64,000 bases of DNA from Tupaia tana. Its lineage: Eukaryota; Chordata; Mammalia; Scandentia; Tupaiidae. The position numbers were made by a program, and so were the translations under genes. Under the pieces are notes generated by a model, which had not been told where the DNA came from, ran no database searches, and saw only the letters and a program-made list of their open reading frames with translations. The DNA lies in NCBI GenBank assembly GCA_026018925.1, contig JAKSZU010000003.1, positions 189,507,639 to 189,571,638 on the forward strand, written 5' to 3'. This document shows, in pieces, positions 22,298 to 34,289 of the stretch (position 1 is the stretch's first letter; the number at the start of each line of letters is the position of its first letter).

Positions 22298-22553
22298 TGG
22301 GACCAGCAGCATGGTGGTTAAGACGACTGGATCACACATGGCCAGCTGTGCGGTTCGAGTCCCGGACCTGGCACTTTGGAAAACATGCGGGCACATATGT
22401 GTACATGCTCCAGATCCTGACAGAATGAAGGAGAAGGGATTGCAATGTGGTCATCCCCCTGGGGGCGCTTTCCCACTTTCCTGCTCTCTCTCCCTCTCGC
22501 TGTATCTCTCCAGAAAATGCATGTGCCTTGTACCAAATTTAAAAAAAAGCAAC
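22298..22553 (+). mobile_element. SINE type C
   Basis: Head with an extra base before the B box ('gtgcggttcgagtcc'), 'tttggaaaacatgc' and a type B-like middle. Confidence 0.8.
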
Positions 22554-22892
22554 TGAACAAAGAAGTGACCCAAAGGGGCAAGGATGAGAGGGAGTTCTGA
22601 AGGGGAGACAGGACCGTGCCTACCATAGGGTGCAAAGCCCATCCCGTTGGTCTTCCACAGCACAGGAGAGAGGAGAATCAATGCTTGGAAGGCTTGGGAT
22701 GTGCCAGAGCCTGTGGATGAGGTGGAAGGGTAGCCAGGGCCCTGAAGCAGAATGGGGGAGAGGGGTGCAGAACTGGCCCAGAACCAGTGGCTCAGCTGGA
22801 CCAGTGTCTATCCCACAGCTAAGCAGGAGGAGCCCATGGGCAGGAGACAAACTCACCCCACTTCCCACCGCCACACCTGGGGCCTCTCTAGA

Positions 22893-23290
22893 GGCAATTA
22901 CTGAGCAAAACCATATACCAGGTGCTGGAAATGTACATTTTCTCACTCATGTTCTATCAACTCTGGCAAAGGCTGTGCTGTGGTGCCTATTTTACAGATG
23001 AGGAAACCACTCAGAACACTCAAAATTATAGAGCTATTGCATAAAGAAGATGGACTCGGGGCCAGCAGGTGGTGTGGTAGTTAAGGGAGCTGGACTCCCA
23101 CAAGGCTAACCACGGTTCGAGTCCCAGACCTGGTTTTCTTTCTCACTTTCTCTCTCTCTCTCTGTTTTGCTCTCTCTCTGGTCAAACTAATAAATAAATG
23201 TTAAAAAATAAAATAATTTATTTTTTTAAAAAAAGAAGATGGGTTCAAACCCACGCCTCCTGCTCTAACAGCTCTCTGATTGCTGTGGCT
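22893..23290 (-). mobile_element. MIR split by a younger SINE type A
   Basis: Reversed MIR phrases 'ttactgagc...ccaggtgctgg', 'ttttacagatgaggaaac' and, after the insertion, 'gttcaaacccacgcctcctgctctaac'. The SINE (23054-23232) is flanked by AAGAAGATGG at 23044-23053 and 23233-23242. Confidence 0.75.
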
Positions 23291-23369
23291 CAGCATCTCT
23301 CTAGAAAGGAGGTTCATACAAAGAGAAATTAGCCAAGAATATGTCTTTTTCCTACAATCAAAATAAACA

Positions 23370-23558
23370 TATAGGGGCCAGCAGGTGGCATGGTGGTTAA
23401 AGTGCTGGATTCCTACATGGCCCACTGTGTGGTTCGAGTCCCAGATCTGGCAGCTTGCTTTTTCACTTTCCTTCTCTTTCTGTGTCTCTCTGGTCAAATT
23501 AAAAAATAATAATAATAAGTAAAATTATATAAATAATTCTTTTTTAAAAAAGATAAAT
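23370..23558 (+). mobile_element. SINE type A
   Basis: Head reads CCAGCAGGTGGCATGG (23378-23393); AATAATAATAA tail ends in aattctttttt. Confidence 0.85.
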
Positions 23559-23605
23559 GGCTGTTAAGCCATGATGCTCAAATGGTTGCCTTTTAAGTTC
23601 TTCAT

Positions 23606-23861
23606 TTTTTTTTGTTTTGTTTGTTTGTTTTGGTTTTGTCATAGGGTGCACCAGAGAGAGAGAGACAGAGAGAAAAGGTGAGAAATCACCCCCCAGGAAG
23701 TTGGCCACACTGCAATCCCTTCTCCTCCATTCTCCTCTCAAGATTCCAGGCGCGCATGCACATGCGCCTGGTGTGACTTTCAAGGCACCGGGTCAGAGAC
23801 TCCAATCGCAGTTGGCCATGTGGGAATCCAGCACCTTAACCACCATACCACTGGCTGGCCT
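23606..23861 (-). mobile_element. SINE type B/C
   Basis: Reverse copy with a TTTG-repeat tail. Confidence 0.85.
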
Positions 23862-24344
23862 CAGTCTTTAAATTCTTAAGGGAAGCAGAGAGAGAGAGGA
23901 AGGTTGCTCTAAAGTTTGTTGAAATAAGATGGTGGAGCGTGCAGCAGGGAAGAACTTTCAGTACTTGTGTCCAAACTGACCCAAGCGAGGATGTCTGAGG
24001 TCTCAGTTCCAGGCGCTGCAGTGTGACACCAAGTCCAGGATTACACTCGGCCTAGCTCCCTACCACTTACTCACACTGCCTCCTTTAGCTGTTCTGTCAG
24101 AGCGCCCACCCGTTACCTACCTGGCCCTGCCTGTGTGGACCTTCTGCTTTGCCTTCTGGTTGGTTATGTCCCTACGTCTGACTCCAGAGAGTTCTGTTGG
24201 CTCCAGGACAGCCTGCTCTGCTCAGGCACTCCTCACCTCTCCTCCTTTTAGGGGATCATTACGGCTCCGTGTTTGCATGAGTCAACTATTGATTTCCCGA
24301 GGCACATTCAGCAGGCTGCTGACGCCTCGTTTGTGGCTCTGAGA

Positions 24345-24455
24345 TGCTATTTATTCATTTACTCATTCACTGATTCAACATATGTGCCAAGCTTTGTGAG
24401 CATAGGAAGGTGCATCCAACACAGCTCTGTCCCTGGTCTCGCTGGGAAAATGAGC
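24345..24455 (-). mobile_element. L2 fragment
   Basis: 'ttcatttactcattcactgattcaaca...tgtgccaagctttgtgagcatagg' is the reversed L2 3' end. Confidence 0.55.
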
Positions 24456-25345
24456 CATGCACCCACATCACATGGGAAGTGTAAGCAGAGTGTGTGAGGC
24501 TGGGCAGAGGTGATCCCGGGCTGCCTGTGGCTAGGGAACGCATGAGGGTGGCATGTGCGTCTAGTACTCTGCCTTGCACCGTAACTTTCCCCACAGCCGG
24601 GGTTGAACCCTTCCTCTTGCTACTTGAAAATGCTGGCTGCCTTTCAGTCCAGCTGCAGGGTTCCTGATTCCTGTGCTTCTGGACAGGTCAGGATGACTCA
24701 GGCATGTCGGAGTCACTCTTCCCAGCTTGGGTTACCATCTTCTCCCTGTCTTGAAGCTGTTCTTCGGTGACTGTGGAGTCCAGATGTTCTGGGAGTGCAC
24801 CTCCAGACTCCCATTACTGTATGTTTTTAGTGTTACAATACTTTAAACAAACAGTAAAAGAGGCACAGAGTTCTCACTGACTATGAGAGATGAAGGGGTG
24901 TTCTGACGTGGGAGGAAGAGCTGAGGACCTGCAGGTGAGCCCTGTTGGAGGAGGAGCAGCCTTACCTGAGGGACAAGGGATGTGTCATCACTCTGTTTCT
25001 AATGGAGCCTCTGGGAAAGAAGCTCCTTGGGGTTATCCTCAAGCCAAGCCCTTCTGGATCACTCCTCAAGGCTCAGGACCCCCAGTAAACCTTACAAGGC
25101 CCCACACCCTATGCACACCGTCAGGGCTCTTCCTGGTGATAGGAAGAATAATTTACTAGGCCTTGAATATGTCCTCCTCCATATCCACCCTTCTCTCTCT
25201 TTCTCCATTTAGGTGGAAGAGTTCTAGAGCTCACTTAAATAAAATAGGAAATTTTATGTTTCTGCCGTTACTGTGGAGATAGAGTCCACTGGCCACAGCT
25301 CGCTAGGGATAGATCCAAGGGACCTTGATAGTAAGTGCTACTCTC
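24456..25345. other. Unique sequence, no gene seen
   Basis: Nothing recognised. Confidence 0.5.
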
Positions 25346-25346
25346 A

Positions 25347-25573
25347 GACCTAGAGTTGGTGTAATAGGTACGTCGTTGGACTGCCACGTAGCGGACTGTA
25401 GTTCGAGACCCAGATCAGGTGGCTTAAAATTCACGCCAGGCATGCGTATGTGCATGCCCAAGATCCTGAGATGAGAACAGAGGAGAAGGGATTGCAGGGA
25501 GTGATTTCTCTCTTTCTGTCTCTCTGTCTCTCCAGCAAGCACACACACCGTATAGCAAAAACCTCTCTTCAAA

Positions 25574-25616
<43 letters not shown>

Positions 25617-26686
25617 AAAGATTAAGAAGAAAGATGGGGCTAGCAGGTGGCGTGATGGTTCTGGACTCCCACATAGACAACTGCCGTTTGAGTCCCAGAC
25701 CTGGTGGCTTGCTTTTTCACTTTCCCTCTCTCTCTCTCTGTCTCTCACTGGTGAGTACACGTGTCCTATAGCAAATTAAAATAATAATAATAGAGACCAG
25801 CAGATGGCATAATAGTTACAACCCTGGACTTCCACATAGTCAACCACATTTCAAGCGCAGGACCTGGTGATTTAAAACTCATGCCAGGCACATGTGCGTG
25901 GAGGAATAGGGATTGGAGCATGGCCATCCCTCCTAGGGGGTGATTTCTCACTTTCTGTCTCTCTGTCTCTCGCATGCACCCTATAGCAAAAATCTCTCAA
26001 AAAAATAATAATTGGGCCCAGTAGATGGTGTGGTGGTTAAGGGTGCTGGATTCCCACATGACTGACCCCAGTTCAAGTCCCGGATCTGGTGGTTTTCTTT
26101 CTCACTTCTCTTTGCGTGTGTGTGTGTGTGTGTGTGTGTGTGACTCTGTTTCTCTCTGACCAAATTTTAATAAATAAATAAATAAAGTTAAATAAAATAA
26201 TTCTTAAAAAAAAAAGGGGGGGGGGGACCAGCAGGTGGCGTGGTGCTGGACTCCGATGTGGCCGACCGCAGTTCTGGTTCTAGACTTGGTGGGTTGCTTT
26301 CGCACTTTCTCTTTCTCTCTCTCTTTCACTCTGTCCCTGTTTGGTCAAATTAAAACAAATAAATAAATGGATAAGTAAAGTTAAATAAAACAATTATTTA
26401 AAATAATAATAATAAATAAATAGATAATTCTTTTTTTTTTTTTTTTTTTTTTTGGAGAGGTTTTTTGCTATAGGGTGCATGCACTCACCAGAAAGAGAGA
26501 GAGACAGAAAGCGAGAAATCACCCCCCTCCCAGGGGAATGGCCACGCCGCAATCCCATCCCTTCTTCTCCATTCTCCTCTCGAGTGTGCGCCCGGCGTGA
26601 GTTTAAGCCACTGGTTCCAGGACTCGAACCGCGGTTGGCTACATGGGAGTTCAGCAACATAGCCATTATGCTAACTGCTGGTCCCA
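25347..26686 (+). mobile_element. Six-SINE cluster at the edge of the SINE-free domain
   Basis: Type B (25347-25620, with an AAAT microsatellite at 25571-25617), A/B intermediate (25635-25793), type B (25794-26011), type A (26012-26225, with a GT run), type A (26226-26430) and a reverse type B (26431-26686) follow without unique sequence of any length between them. Beyond this cluster no SINE occurs for 31 kb. Confidence 0.85.
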
Positions 26687-26689
26687 ATG

Positions 26690-28740
26690 ATTCATTAAAC
26701 AAACAAGAACTCTAAGAAGAAAGACCCAGACCCAGACTTGTTCCAGGTCTTCTTCCCAGCTGACCTCCTGGCCAGCCCCCTCTGCTTTCCAGCACTGGGC
26801 CTCCCAGTCGGTCCCACAGCAGAGGGGGCTTATCCTCACATCTCAAGGTACTCTGGCTTCCCATCTCAGAAGGGCAGGGAGGACGGAGCCCTCGCTCACA
26901 GGCTTGGAGCACTGTTCGGAAGTTTACCTACAAGGCCATACCCACAAGGCAGCTCACCAGGTGTGGACAGAGCTCAGTCCCCTCCTTGCTGACCAGGAAG
27001 CAGCCTTGCAGCTGGAGAGAGGCATAAATAACCACAGGAAGCCTGAGCGACCTCTCGGCCTCTCGTGGCTCTCCCTCCCTAAAAATAACCTGACCTTGAT
27101 GAGATGCCTTTCAGTTTCCAGTGGACTACACGGGCCCGGAGTCAGCCAGCCTAGCACGCCATAAGATGTCCAGTGGAAAGCTGCCCTGGGGTTGGAAGTG
27201 TCTGGAAGGAGAAAGGGTGTTTGGAGACAGGTGCCTCAACCAGGGCAATTCTTCAGCCATGTGGACGGCAAAAAGACACCCGGAATGATACATTTTCCCA
27301 GGGAACAATGGCTCCTTTCACCCCTGCCACCAGGGGCTGGGAGTGATCTGCCTTTTCCAGTTAGTGTAGAAATCAAGGCCCTAGCCCTCCAGGCCCTTCA
27401 GGATGCCCCCAGCTTTGCTGGGCTAGCTCTGTGACCCTGGCCCACAGCCAGCTTGACTTTTTCTTCCTCTGGGCTCTACCTTTCATGGTTTATCTGCTTA
27501 TGTTATTTAAATTTCTCCTTTCCAACGTCTTCTCCCACCATGAACCTCTTTATCAATACCTCTTCATGCAATACAGAGTCAATTCAATCAACCACAATCC
27601 CTTTTCCAAAATCTTTAGAAATCCAGAACTTTGGAGATTTCCAAAAGATACATATAATGGTACAAATATGCCCTATTACCTAACACCACCCTCATGAGTC
27701 TGGAGCCACACCTGTAATTAAACATATTAATATTTCTACAGTGAAACATTTGATATCCAGGCCAAGTAGAATAAAGAAAGACTATAAATAGCTTCATACA
27801 GTTTAGGTTAAGTTTTGCTGCCAATTTGGGCAGCAAACATACCAAGTGAACAAACAAAAACCAAAACTTTTTGAATTTTGGGTTTGTCAGAAAGAAGGTG
27901 CGAGTCAGTATTTCCACTTGATAGAATCAGGCAGGCAAAACCGCAGTTGAGAAACTGAAAGGATGGTCCCCCGGTTCCCTCCCCTCTGCCACTAGCCCCG
28001 CCCTCCCTCCAGACCTGGCGCGGGAACCAGCCTCCCCCGGGCTGGTTTTGGACTAGGCCTGTGCCTACCTAACTGGCTGTGTATTTAAGGGAGAGTCGGC
28101 CATTCTGAGTCTCAGTTTACTTATATATTCAAATGCGGAAAACTCACATTGACCAATCAAAATCTGCTCCAAATGCTCTCCCTTGGGCTCCCTCTTCATG
28201 CTTTGACATAGCCAAGAAGTTACCATTCGTGCGCTGCATTTCCCGGCTTCCACTAAAGTATGATGGCAGGAGCAGGGGCAGGGGCAGGGTCTGCGTGGCC
28301 GCTCTCTGTCCGGGATGAGTAACAAGCGCCTGGCGCGCGGTAGGCGCCCAGAGAGCGATCTTGGCGAGATGAGTGGGTGCTAGGTCCTTGTGGCTTCCCC
28401 CGGAAAGCCTATGCACATGGAAGAGAGCCCATGCCTAAGACACCCGGAGGCATCCGCAGGAGAACTTAATAGTGCAGGAGAAAGGAAGCCTTACCATGAG
28501 GCAAGCATTGCAAGCCCGGGTGAGCAGCTACAGGATCAGATAGGAAAGCACGAGGAAAGAGGCTGAACCTGGGCAATCCTTCAGCCATGAAAGTTGAACT
28601 TTCCGCTGGAAAGCCGAACTCAAATCCCACAGGCCCTCGGGGGATCCAATCGCGGCAGAATGTGACTTTGGTATAAGACAGAACTAGGTCCATTGCAGAT
28701 CGTCTTAAGAGTAAGAACCGCTCCTGGGAGAAGAGGTACT
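26690..28740. other. Unique sequence at the left edge of the SINE-free domain
   Basis: No repeat or coding exon recognised; 27430-27930 is AT-rich. Confidence 0.5.
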
Positions 28741-29480
28741 GCGAAACGCCAAGCGAAGAAGAATGGGGCGGCAGGGCGAGGCCACCTAAACAACCGGCTT
28801 GCACAGCCAAAGCCCGCGGCGCAGAGGGCTAGGATGCTGCGCGCCACCGCCGCGAGGTGGCAGCAAAAACCCGCCAATGACCCTGGAGCGCGCGCGGCCT
28901 CCGCACCCGCCCTGTTTTTGCTTGTCTGGGTGCGTACCGCCAGTGCAGAGGGGCGTCCCGCGGCCCAACCGCCGGGTGGGAGGCTGAGTGCTCTGGCCAA
29001 GCTCTTGCGGGTCTCTGGAGGCGGAAGAGGAGTCTTCCCCCGGCGTCCATTTCCTAAAAGTCCCTAAACTGGTGTTGGGAAACTTCTCCGGGGCATCCGT
29101 CCTGACCCTCTCTCTCTGCCCTCCCACGGGTGGAACGGATCTACCTCCCACCTGCCGGTTCGCTCCGCACGCAGGGTCACGTCCTGGACTCTCCTGCCGG
29201 CCAGAGCCGTGGTCCACCTCCATCCTTCCCCCACCTCCTTTTGCTCCCCCTCCGTCCGGGCTGGGACCAGAAAGCGGGCCCGGAAGCTGAGGCCTCCCGG
29301 TCCTGCTCCCGGAGCTGTCATCACACCCCTCACACACCCAGGAGATAGTGCGGCCACGCCGGAGACACCCGCTGGGACAGACAGGTGCGGTCACGTGGAC
29401 ACTCGAGCTCTCCAGGAGCAGATGTGAGAGGTCGAGGGGCTCCGGGGAAGGATCCCAGGACGAGGGGCCCACCAACTGGA
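28740..29480. other. Orphan CpG island about 10 kb downstream of SIX3
   Basis: CpG-dense stretch, including runs such as CCACCGCCGCGAGG, without an identifiable protein exon. Open frames there are Pro/Arg/Gly-rich and present in several frames, as GC-rich DNA gives by chance. Confidence 0.45.
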
Positions 29481-29489
29481 GTTTGACTT

Positions 29490-30290
29490 CATTCGCCCCA
29501 TTTCTCTAGTCTCTAGGCCCTCGTTTGTTCAGTAAGAAGCTCAGGCGACGGCCCAGTGGTCCATTGCCGCCTCCGCGTGAAAGCGCTGTGGCAACGCCTG
29601 AGTGTCCTGCTGGCTCACGGAAGATCGCGTGCTCATCTGTTCCAACCCTGGAGTCCCGGGCGAGGAGGCCGCGTGGGAAATAGTTTTCAGGAGGCTGCAG
29701 ACAAGGACGCCTCCAAGAGCCTGCGGCACTTGGACCAGGATTCCCTGGAGAGCGGAAAGGCGCGAGGTCCTGGATGTCCTGTTCCATGGCCCACTCGGGA
29801 TCCCTTAGAGCAGGCCACACTCCCCCTCACCTAATGTGCAGGCTACTTCCAGGACCTGCCAGGACTCTGGACCTAGGACTCAAGACTTCACCATCCTCCC
29901 TCCCCACCAGGTCCCCAGAAGATGTTATTGTACAGTGGAACTAAGCCAGAAATGGATGGGTACGGAGGAGACCTGCCAGACTGCATCCCATTCTGGATGG
30001 TGGATGGGTTTAGGAACCAGGTGCAGGAGTTTGAGTGGCTCCAGGCACGCACAGACAGGCCCCTCTAAGGAACACCTATGCGCACAGGAGCGCCAGTGAA
30101 GCCAAAGGTCACAGTTTCTTCTTTCTGAAGAAACTGGCTCTAGAGGGTAGGTTCTAGGCGAAGTCTCAGGTCCACAATTGAACGGGGCAAATGCTGGAAT
30201 CATGGCATCGGAAAACCTGTAGGTCTCCAGCTGAGCTCCAGCGTCATTTCCTGGCCATTCCTCTTTGGAACCAGCCTTAACACTTTCCAC
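29490..30290. other. Unique sequence, no gene seen
   Basis: Nothing recognised between the CpG island and the L2 remnant. Confidence 0.45.
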
Positions 30291-30299
30291 CGCCTCAAT

Positions 30300-30805
30300 G
30301 CAGGCTTTTTTCACTTCCTACCTGCCCATTCAAACAGCCTCCTAAGGGTCTTCTAATCAACCGCAGAGTTCTGGATATGACTGACCACTTATGCTCTTAC
30401 ACTTACTCGGCTCCCCAGTGCCACCAGATCGAGGCCACACAACTTGCACGACCTCAGTGTCTGGCCCTCCACTCTTCGTTCTCAGACTCATGTATAGCTT
30501 CTCAGCATTTCATGAGCCCCCTCCCGCAACACCCAGGTGGGCTACATGACACACACACCCTTCAAGCCTTTGCTTCTGCCATTCCTGCCTGGATTCCCCT
30601 CCACTCAATCCAATCGTCTTCCTGGGTCGACTGTCTTCAGAGAAGGCTGTCCTGGCCCCATTGCCAAAGTTGTACTTCATCTCCGAGGTGCCATCCAGGA
30701 GACACTGTGAGCGTTGGTTCACAAGTGATGACCTGACTGTCCCTCCCACTGGATTGCCAGCAATTCAAGGGCTGGGTTAAGTTGTGCTCTGCTCTTTGAG
30801 AACTT
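30300..30805 (+). mobile_element. Ancient L2 LINE fragment
   Basis: The order of phrases (ccttTGCttctgccattcctgcctgga, then a cttcagagaaggctgtcctgg-like part, then a stretch close to the L2 3' portion) follows the L2 3' region. It is the only clear transposon remnant seen in the SINE-free domain and predates placental radiation. Confidence 0.55.
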
Positions 30806-31039
30806 GGGTGATCTTTTTGGACTAAGTCAGATGTATCATACCCACAAGCAGACATCACCCTTCAGTTCCCCCCCCCCCCCCCAGGTATGTCTGTAGGCTT
30901 TTGTGTCACCAGCACAAAATATTTTTCTCTCATCTCACGGGATTCTGCACAACAGCCTCACTGCACACGCAATAAAATCCACGTGTACCCCTACACTTCA
31001 CAGTCAACTACACATCATCAAGTCCCAGCCCAGTGCGAA

Positions 31040-32200
31040 GCGCTGGTGGTTCAGGCGGAGGCCGGTCCACTCTGCGAGGGAAAGCGCGCTGAAATCCCGG
31101 TCCAGCCTCTGGGCTTCTGAGGACCGCCTGCCCTAGCCCCGGGCCAGGCGCGTCTCTTCTGTCTGGTCCCAGTAGGCGGCGCGAAGGAGGCGCTTTCGCC
31201 GAGGGGCTATCTCCTGCAAGGTCCAAGTGCAGGATGCGAAGAGGTGGCACACCCAGACGGGCAGAGCCTGGGGCCGGCCGTCGTGGCCCGCCCTACCCCT
31301 GGGTTCTCCAGCGTTCCCCTCCTGCTGAACGCCTGACGAAGGACCTCAGAAAAATATTCGCCCTGCTATCGGAGCGCACCGGCAAGGAAAGCTGGAGCGG
31401 GGCCGGTGTGCAGGTGTCTCGGGGTGGCAGTGTGGCCGGCTGGCCGTGTGGCAGTGGCCAAGTTATGGCCTCTCTGAGCTTCAGTTGCCCCTTTCCGCGT
31501 AACTGAAGCCGCTTCGGCTCAGATACACGGGAAAAGGCAGTGGTGGCTGTCTGGGTTCCCTACTTCTGCATATGTCCGTGTGTCTGTCTGTACGCCGTCC
31601 TTCTTCCCAGTACCTCCTTGCCAGGCCTCGCCAGCGTCCTGGAAGAGGTGGGGGCAGACAGCAGGCGACCGCGCAGGTCTGGGGCTGCAGGGCCAGAGGC
31701 GCGCCTGCCGGTAATTAGCGCGTTCAGTCTTTAAGGGGCCTTGCTAAGCATTCCTGTTTAATAATGGTCGCAAATTAATTATGCCAGTAAATACTCATCT
31801 CAAAACCCAACACACTGAAGCCAGTGCCCGTCTGGAAGGGCTCCAGGCCACCCCCAGCCACAGCACAGCCTTCGCCCTGGGGCGGCTCAGCACCGCGGGA
31901 ACCCGGCCTGGCCGGGAAAGACCGCGCTGCGGGAGGACCACAGCGTCCGGCCAGGAGAGGCCGGGGCTTCGGCTACAGCGCCTACCAGCGGCCTGAAAGA
32001 AGAGTCCGAACAGAGAAATGGGGACAAAGGCCTAGCTAGAGCGCCGGGAAGGCCGGGAGGCCGAGCGCGGACCCAGCGGAGCGCACACCGCAGCCTCGTC
32101 CACAGCCTCCCAACGCCCGCCGCAGGGAACTGCCTTCGACACAGCCGCGCTCCCGCTGGGCGCTGGACCTGGCCTCGGCCTCTCGGACTGTGTGGCTGGG
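31040..32200. other. CpG-rich region about 7 kb downstream of SIX3
   Basis: GC- and CpG-rich stretch with no coding exon. It encloses the ATTA-rich block at 31705-31810 and has a 13-of-14 match to the CTCF core at 31169-31182 (plus strand). Confidence 0.4.
31705..31810. promoter_or_regulatory. Candidate enhancer: ATTA cluster inside CpG-rich DNA
   Basis: GTAATTAGC (31711-31719) and AATTAATTAT (31772-31781) lie in a short AT-rich island within a CpG-rich kilobase. Homeodomain-type sites preserved in GC-rich surroundings suggest a functional element. Confidence 0.35.
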
Positions 32201-32209
32201 CCACACACA

Positions 32210-33351
32210 CTCCCCTGCATTCACCTTTGGGGATCTAAAGAGGCTCCAGGGCACTCATTACTCGTCCTGGACCCCTTCTTTTTCAAGGGTAGAATAGCCT
32301 GTGCTTGCCTGGTCTGTAGCTGCCCCAGTCATTCACCTGTTTCTACCCACCCACAGAATTCGTCTGTTCCCGAGCCGCGGCGCCCCTTGAGCAGCCTGGG
32401 GGTAACGGATGTAGGCACAACACCTGTGTCCATACTTGTGTGTATACGTGATCGCCTGCGCTTTCGTTTCTTGCAGCATGTTCGTTTGTTAAGTCCTTAG
32501 TGTCTGAAGAGTTACACTCCTTCCAAAAAGAGTGTGTGTACTCAAGCCATGGGCTTATTTGTACAAAGTGGGAAGTTGGTGCTAGAAGTGGAGCTGAGCT
32601 TCCATCCCATGCAGAAGGAGGTAGTGTGCCCACACCCACTGCAGGAGGTGGGGTTGTGAGTGTGTGGGTGTGCTAGGAGTAGCCATGCATGTCACGTGAA
32701 TAAAGACATGTGGGGGGGGCATCTCTGAGAGCCTGCAGTGTGAGGGGAGATGCCACCACCTAGTGCAAGGTGGGCTGGAATGTGAAGAAGGTACTTTTGG
32801 GTGGGCTTCCTCTGGGCAGAGGGAGTTGCCTGGACTTCCCCAGCCCACAAAGGGAGTGGGTAACTTGGGCTTCTGGCTGCATTGCATACTAGCAGTACTC
32901 GGATGGGGTCCCAGGTCCAGCTGGTCACAAATCGGTGTGCTCCTTGATGTTTTCTTAGACACTGAAATGTTCCCCTTGCTACAGTGGGAACCTCCCCAAC
33001 CCGTTTTGGTTGTGTACCATACTCCCCCGACCCCCCCCCCCATCAGCATGGGCAGCAGGTACTCCCCATTTTTTCTCTAAGCCTGTCTCTTCCTCACTTT
33101 CTCCCTCTTTTGGTCTCTCCTTCTCTATTTCTCTCTCCTCCTTCTTTTGCCTTTCTCCCCACTAAATATGTTCTCTCCCACTTCTTTGTTCTCCTTTCCC
33201 TTCTCTCTCTGCAAAACAGCATATCCTGAGCATTTAGGGGTGGATTATACCATGGAGGCCTCCATTCACCTGCCCACGCCCAAGAGTAGGCATGGTTCTC
33301 TGAAGGCGCTTATCTATTGATAGTTGTCTGTCTTCTTTGGGGCTCTACCCT

Positions 33352-33395
<44 letters not shown>

Positions 33396-34080
33396 GGAGG
33401 GAGTGTCTGGAAGCAGGTGAGGTTAGGCAAACAGGTGTCCACAGAGTGCCTAAAGTCAGGTTCCATGGGTTTGGGATGAAGAGCCTCTGGGTGAAATTTC
33501 TCTCACACCTTTGGGTTCACTTCCAGTATGTGCATGTGTATGACAGTTCCCTTGTGTGGCCTCTGCCTGCTTGTCTTATTGAGTGCACAGTGGCTGTGTT
33601 CTCTGGGCAAATTGGTTGCTCATCTGCTCCAGCTCTTGGGCATGAACTTTTGGGGACCCCCAGCCCATGGTGCACAACAGGCTGACATTTATTGGTGCTA
33701 ATGCTGCCTTATGCAGATGTGTGTTTCTATTGTGCTGTAGATTTGCATAGCTCTGTAGGAGGAAGTGATTGTGCAACTGGGAATGTTTGTGTATGCATCT
33801 GTGCAGGTTTGGAGCGTGTGTCCTGGAGAGTGTGCCTGCAGGGCAGAGGAGGCTGAAGGATTGTTGCATTTGTGTCTGAGGACCAGTGTAGGATGTGTAT
33901 GGGGAAATCAGAAAGACAGGCCTTACCCCACCAAGGAAAGGGGCCCCTGGGTGTTGGGAAACTGCTCTGGGGGCAGGTGGGTGTGTGAGGGACAGGGCTA
34001 TACTGTGTTTATGAGGAAATGGCTTTAGAGTGAGGTCGTGTCTAACATGTGGGGGGTATGTTTATGTAGATGAACTGAGT

Positions 34081-34110
<30 letters not shown>
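32210..34110. other. Unique sequence with GT microsatellites, no gene seen
   Basis: (GT)n runs at 33353-33394 and 34081-34116 and a pyrimidine-rich stretch at 33060-33210 are the only structure noted. No exon recognised. Confidence 0.6.
33353..33394 (+). repeat. (GT)n microsatellite
   Basis: About 21 GT units. Confidence 0.9.

Positions 34111-34116
<6 letters not shown>
34081..34116 (+). repeat. (GT)n microsatellite
   Basis: About 17 GT units beginning after 'gagtgtatgt'. Confidence 0.9.
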
Positions 34117-34124
34117 TGTAGCCT

Positions 34125-34280
34125 CTATCAGCCTAGCTGCGCTGCCCCCTCCCGCGGAGCCCCGCCCGGCACAGTGGAGCTCAATCAGCCGCTGCATGAA
34201 TACACTCGAATGGAAAGTTGTGCTCAGCTGACCGGAGAAATCGGAGCCCGGCTAGTCCTGCTCCCCTCCTCCCTGGCTCT
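34125..34280. promoter_or_regulatory. Possible regulatory block downstream of SIX3
   Basis: A compact block holds CAATCAG, ATGAATAC, an E-box-like CAGCTG and a GC-rich core next to the GT repeat. It looks unlike the bulk sequence, but the evidence is weak. Confidence 0.2.
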
Positions 34281-34289
34281 CTCTCACCC

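Noticed and set aside
27325-27345. CTCF-like 'ccaccaggggctgg'
   Set aside because: Fails the core at the GGC positions; only the sites at 1666 and 62292 match fully.
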